Part shown: positions 61,343 through 64,000 of the stretch, one piece after another
Numbering within the stretch: the first letter of the stretch is position 1
Layout: each line of letters starts with the position of its first letter
Source of the DNA: an uncultured Tateyamaria sp.
Lineage (GTDB): Bacteria > Pseudomonadota > Alphaproteobacteria > Rhodobacterales > Rhodobacteraceae
Reading direction: 5' to 3'
NCBI RefSeq assembly: GCF_947494755.1
Contig: NZ_CANLVZ010000004.1
Span: forward strand, 1 to 64,000
DNA: 64,000 nucleotides
Notes under the pieces: generated by a model
Database searches by the model: none
The model's input: the letters and a program-made list of their open reading frames with translations, nothing else
What the model was told of the DNA's origin: nothing
Translations under genes and position numbers: made by a program

Positions 61343-61419
61343 GGGCCTGTAGCTCAATTGGTTAGAGCAGAGCGCTCATAACGCTTTGGTTGCGGGTTCA
61401 AGTCCTGCCGGGCCTACCA
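61343..61419 (+). tRNA. tRNA with CAU anticodon (Met, or Ile2)
   Basis: The 77-base cloverleaf has acceptor GGGCCTG/CGGGCCT, D-arm GCTCAATTGGTTAGAGC, anticodon arm AGCG-CTCATAA-CGCT and T-arm GCGGG-TTCAAGT-CCTGC, with encoded CCA. The first acceptor pair is G-U. Anticodon CAU can mean elongator methionine or the lysidine-modified isoleucine-2 tRNA; the initiator type is excluded by the lack of the three G-C pairs in the anticodon stem. Confidence 0.93.
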
Positions 61420-61432
61420 ACACCTCCGCCGT

Positions 61433-61879
61433 TTACGCTTTGCGTACGTGCCAGCCCACGGTCATGGCCACCACCGTGTCACCCTCGGCGTCACGAATAT
61501 CGACGTTGATGTCAAAGGCGACCTTGCCTTCGGCTTCGAACTCTTTGAGCACATCCGCGCCGGGGCGGTCCGTCTTGGCGTGCGCCTCAAGTCGCCCTTT
61601 GGCAATCTTCACATATGAAATCGTCGCACCCGAGGCGACGGGGCGGGCCTGAAAGATCATCGGCCCGAACGTGCCGGCCAGTGCAGCCCCCGACGCGGCC
61701 TCGCCCAGAGTAAACATCGCACCTGCGTGCTGGCTTTGGATGTGGTTCGACGTCTCTTCGCGCTGATCCAGCGCCGTTATGCCGGTGCCATCGCCCACCT
61801 CAATCACTTCGACACCGACATAGTTGGCGAACGGCACGACTTTGCTCAATTGTGCGCGGATCATCTCATAGGGTGTCAT
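61433..61879 (-). CDS. Hotdog-fold thioesterase-like protein (DUF4442/PaaI type)
   Basis: The 148-residue protein contains ETSNHIQSQHAGAMFTLGEAASGAALAG, the hotdog helix with the usual N-H-H-A-G-like active region, and a beta-sheet tail AEGDTVVAMTVGWHVRK. It probably hydrolyses a small acyl-CoA, but the substrate is unknown. It lies opposite the tRNA, 13 bases from its 3' end, and upstream of the sensor kinase gene's 3' end. Confidence 0.78.
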   Translation of the reverse strand: MTPYEMIRAQLSKVVPFANYVGVEVIEVGDGTGITALDQREETSNHIQSQHAGAMFTLGEAASGAALAGTFGPMIFQARPVASGATISYVKIAKGRLEAHAKTDRPGADVLKEFEAEGKVAFDINVDIRDAEGDTVVAMTVGWHVRKA

Positions 61880-61962
61880 GGGGCGGGCTCCTTTTGTGGC
61901 TCAGGCCCCACTAAGATCGTCAGCCGCACCCGGCGCAAGTGTGCCGCTGCGGCACAAGGCGC

Positions 61963-63282
61963 TTAGCGTCCGATCACGATATCGGCGCGCAGGCCGCCCA
62001 ACTGTTCGCTCCGGCCCAGTCGCAGCACGCCACCATGGGCGCGCGCAATGTCGGTGGCAATGGCAAGGCCGAGGCCGACGCCGGACCCCTTGTCCTGATT
62101 GCGCGCACTGTCGAGCCGGGTGAACGGGCGCTGCGCATCTGCATAGTCATCTTCAGCAATGCCGGGGCCATCATCTTCAACCCGGAAGCGCAGGAACGTG
62201 TCGGTCAAAAGCACGGAAACTTCGGCGCGTGTCCCGTAGCGCACCGCATTGCTGACCAGATTGTCGAGCGCGCGGCGAATGGCCATCACCCGCAGCGGCA
62301 TCTCGCCAGCGCCTTCGCATTCGACCAGCGTGACAGGTTGCCCGCCGCGTTGCGCGTCCTCGACCAGCGTGCGCACCAGCGCGATCGGGTCAGTATCTTG
62401 TGGTTCGTCTTCGCTGTCGCCTTTGGCAAAGGACAGGAATGCGTCAATCATGCGCTGCATATCTTCCACATCCCGCTCCATCGGGATGCGCTCGTCGTCA
62501 TCCAGCATCGACAGGGACAGCTTCATGCGGGTCAGCGGGGTGCGCAGATCATGGCTGACCCCCGACAACATGAGCGTGCGGGTTTCGATCTGCCGTTCAA
62601 TCCGGTTGCGCATGTCGACAAAGGCGGCCCCTGCCGCGCGCAATTCGGTGGCACCCGACGGGGAATAGGGCATCACCCTGCCCCGGCCGAACGCATCCGC
62701 CGCACGCGCCAGCCGCTTGATCGGGCGCAACTGGTTGCGCAGAAAGATAAAGGCGATGAGGGTCACCAGCACGCTGAAGAACAACATATTTACGAACAAT
62801 TGGTGCGGTGCGGCGGCAGACACACGGCGGCGATCAAAACTCACCTCGACCGCGCCCATGGTCGTATCCAGCACCAGCCGCACCCGCCGGTCGTTCGAGA
62901 GGTCCACCACCTCAACCTCGGGCACCGCATTTCCAAGCCGGTCGGTGATCACGATGCCGGAAAAGTCATACCACGCGCGTTGATGCGGCTCGTCCAATGC
63001 CGACTCGCTGAGCGGCGTGACTGTCATGGCCAGCGGCGTGGCCACAGCCGCGCTCGTCTCCGTGATGTCCGAGCGGCGCGGTGCGCTTTCAATGCTGGCC
63101 AGAACCAGCCGCACCTCGCGCGCAGCCGCTTGCGACATTTGGTGTGAGACTTCCTCGAAATGCCGCTTTACAAACACGACCGAAACCACAAGCTGCACGA
63201 CCACAACCGGCAACAACAGGATAAGAGCGGCCCGGGCATAAATCCCGCGCGGCATGTAACGCTTGAGCCATTTGAACGACAT
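61963..63282 (-). CDS. EnvZ-like sensor histidine kinase
   Basis: The 439-residue inner-membrane kinase has TM1 IYARAALILLLPVVVVQLVVSVVFV and a periplasmic domain of about 125 residues. TM2 is LFVNMLFFSVLVTLIAFIFL. A HAMP domain follows (RNQLRPIKRLARAADAFGRG), then H-box MLSGVSHDLRTPLTRMKLSLSML, N-box RRALDNLVSNAVRYGT and G-boxes VEDDGPGI and GSGVGLGLAIATDIARAHGG. These match EnvZ/OmpB-type osmolarity kinases. ATG 63282 gives MSFKWLKRYMPRG; the track start is earlier. Its response regulator is not next to the 3' end, so it may lie beyond other genes or elsewhere. Confidence 0.9.
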   Translation of the reverse strand: MSFKWLKRYMPRGIYARAALILLLPVVVVQLVVSVVFVKRHFEEVSHQMSQAAAREVRLVLASIESAPRRSDITETSAAVATPLAMTVTPLSESALDEPHQRAWYDFSGIVITDRLGNAVPEVEVVDLSNDRRVRLVLDTTMGAVEVSFDRRRVSAAAPHQLFVNMLFFSVLVTLIAFIFLRNQLRPIKRLARAADAFGRGRVMPYSPSGATELRAAGAAFVDMRNRIERQIETRTLMLSGVSHDLRTPLTRMKLSLSMLDDDERIPMERDVEDMQRMIDAFLSFAKGDSEDEPQDTDPIALVRTLVEDAQRGGQPVTLVECEGAGEMPLRVMAIRRALDNLVSNAVRYGTRAEVSVLLTDTFLRFRVEDDGPGIAEDDYADAQRPFTRLDSARNQDKGSGVGLGLAIATDIARAHGGVLRLGRSEQLGGLRADIVIGR

Positions 63283-63348
63283 GGGCGCGAACCTAGCGCC
63301 CCTGCTGGCGGGGCGAAAGACGCAAAGGTGAAAAGGGACGCACCGGAC

Positions 63349-64000
63349 ATGCAAGTTGATGTGTTTGATCCCGTTCCGGGCCAGGTCGAGCTGTTGGAGC
63401 CCGGCCTGTGCAGGATCGTGGCCCCCAATCCCTCACCAATGACCTATCGCGGCACCAACACCTATCTGGTGGGCGGGCGCGATCTGGCGGTCATCGACCC
63501 CGGACCAGATGATCCGACACATCTGGATGCCATCCTCACGGCTTGCGGGCCAGATGCGCGCATCACCCATATCGTGGTCACACACAGCCATCTGGATCAT
63601 GCCCCCCTCGCCGGGCGCCTTTCGCAAGCCACCGGCGCGCCGACCTACGGGTTCGGCCCCGCCTCCGCTGGCCGCAGCGCCGTCATGGAGCGCCTGGCCC
63701 AAACCGATCTGGTGGGCGGCGGCGAGGGCATCGACACCGCTTTTGTGCCGGATCACATCGTGGGCGACGGCGCGCAGATCATCGGCAGCGACTGGACGCT
63801 CGATATCATCCACACCCCCGGACATCTGGGCAATCACATCTGTCTGGGGCTTGGGGATGCGTGCCTGACGGCCGATCACGTCATGGGCTGGGCCAGTTCG
63901 CTGGTCTCGCCCCCGGACGGGGACCTGACGGATTTCATGGCCTCCTGCGATCATCTGAACAACTGGCGCGACTGGCGGGTGTTTTACCCGGGCCACGGCG
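63349..64000 (+). CDS. Metallo-beta-lactamase-fold hydrolase (3' end outside window)
   Basis: The frame is open to the window edge (217 residues seen), so it is missing from the track. It reads MQVDVFDPVPGQVELLEPGL, then SPMTYRGTNTYLVGG, the zinc motif VVTHSHLDHAPLAGRL (HxHxDH), the next His in IIHTPGHLGNH, the Asp in ACLTADHVMGW, and HG at the end (FYPGHG). This resembles the LACTB2/ribonuclease-Z-like MBL proteins common in alphaproteobacteria. It is divergent from the EnvZ-like kinase gene. Confidence 0.88.
   Translation, partial: MQVDVFDPVPGQVELLEPGLCRIVAPNPSPMTYRGTNTYLVGGRDLAVIDPGPDDPTHLDAILTACGPDARITHIVVTHSHLDHAPLAGRLSQATGAPTYGFGPASAGRSAVMERLAQTDLVGGGEGIDTAFVPDHIVGDGAQIIGSDWTLDIIHTPGHLGNHICLGLGDACLTADHVMGWASSLVSPPDGDLTDFMASCDHLNNWRDWRVFYPGHG

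Noticed and set aside
1-64000. CRISPR arrays, rRNA genes, prophage modules, toxin-antitoxin or restriction systems
   Set aside because: Looked for and not seen; no regularly spaced repeats, rRNA motifs or relevant protein motifs.

Overview
The window reads as a chromosomal segment of a marine alphaproteobacterium of the Rhodobacterales (Roseobacter group). This rests on recognisable family-level signatures: a class II DAHP synthase, a PAS_5-type protein, the phoR-pstSCAB-phoU-phoB order, a purM-purN pair, and a dense GC-rich coding style with many ATGA stop/start overlaps. No rRNA or CRISPR array is present. One tRNA with a CAU anticodon was found. No database search was possible, so assignments come from motifs and family knowledge.

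Layout. (1) 1-2.7 kb is an accessory patch: an AT-richer outer-membrane barrel protein resembling inverse autotransporters, a decayed IS3-family transposase and a small orphan ORF. (2) 2.7-10 kb is housekeeping: a GlxA-type AraC regulator, DAHP synthase, a PAS protein, yicC, gmk, a gamma carbonic anhydrase, a small tautomerase-like protein and metC. (3) 9.9-17.3 kb is the phosphate regulon: phoR, then a triple Pho box, then pstS-pstC-pstA-pstB-phoU-phoB. (4) 17.4-54.2 kb is one very large exopolysaccharide/capsule locus. (5) 54.2-55.6 kb is a decay zone with a broken sulfotransferase gene and an IS30-type transposase fragment. (6) 55.7-64 kb is housekeeping again: a single-domain response regulator, a SufE-like protein, a lipoprotein, RNase D, purN, purM, a porin, a tRNA, a thioesterase-like protein, an EnvZ-like kinase and a metallo-beta-lactamase-fold hydrolase cut by the window end.

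The polysaccharide locus has the complete logic of a Wzx/Wzy-dependent pathway: a priming phosphoglycosyl transferase (22.6 kb), six glycosyltransferases, a flippase (49.1 kb), a polymerase/ligase-like membrane protein (50.4 kb), a Wzc/ExoP-type co-polymerase tyrosine kinase (38.6 kb) and an ExoF-like export protein (51.8 kb). Three sugar-making branches feed it. Branch one makes uronic acids: UDP-glucose dehydrogenase, a UDP-glucuronate 4-epimerase-like enzyme and a second nucleotide-sugar dehydrogenase. Branch two looks like an amino-formamido-trideoxy sugar route: a PglF/CapD-like 4,6-dehydratase, a PLP aminotransferase, a formyltransferase and a PIG-L deacetylase. Branch three is a CDP-glucose route (cytidylyltransferase, 4,6-dehydratase, a His-for-Lys PLP 3-dehydratase-like enzyme, a C-methyltransferase and an unusual SDR) that probably yields a C-methyl-branched deoxy sugar. 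Modifying enzymes include a secreted pectate-lyase-like beta-helix protein and a NodB-type deacetylase. An FAD oxidoreductase/ATP-grasp/HAD operon may also decorate the polymer.

Most worth following up: the CDP-sugar branch (no Fe-S cysteines, an SDR with YAASM instead of YxxxK, a frameshifted small gene between the dehydratase and the methyltransferase); the deacetylase-formyltransferase pair that could exchange an N-acetyl for an N-formyl group; the FAD/ATP-grasp/HAD operon of unknown product; and a PhoR that lacks membrane segments.
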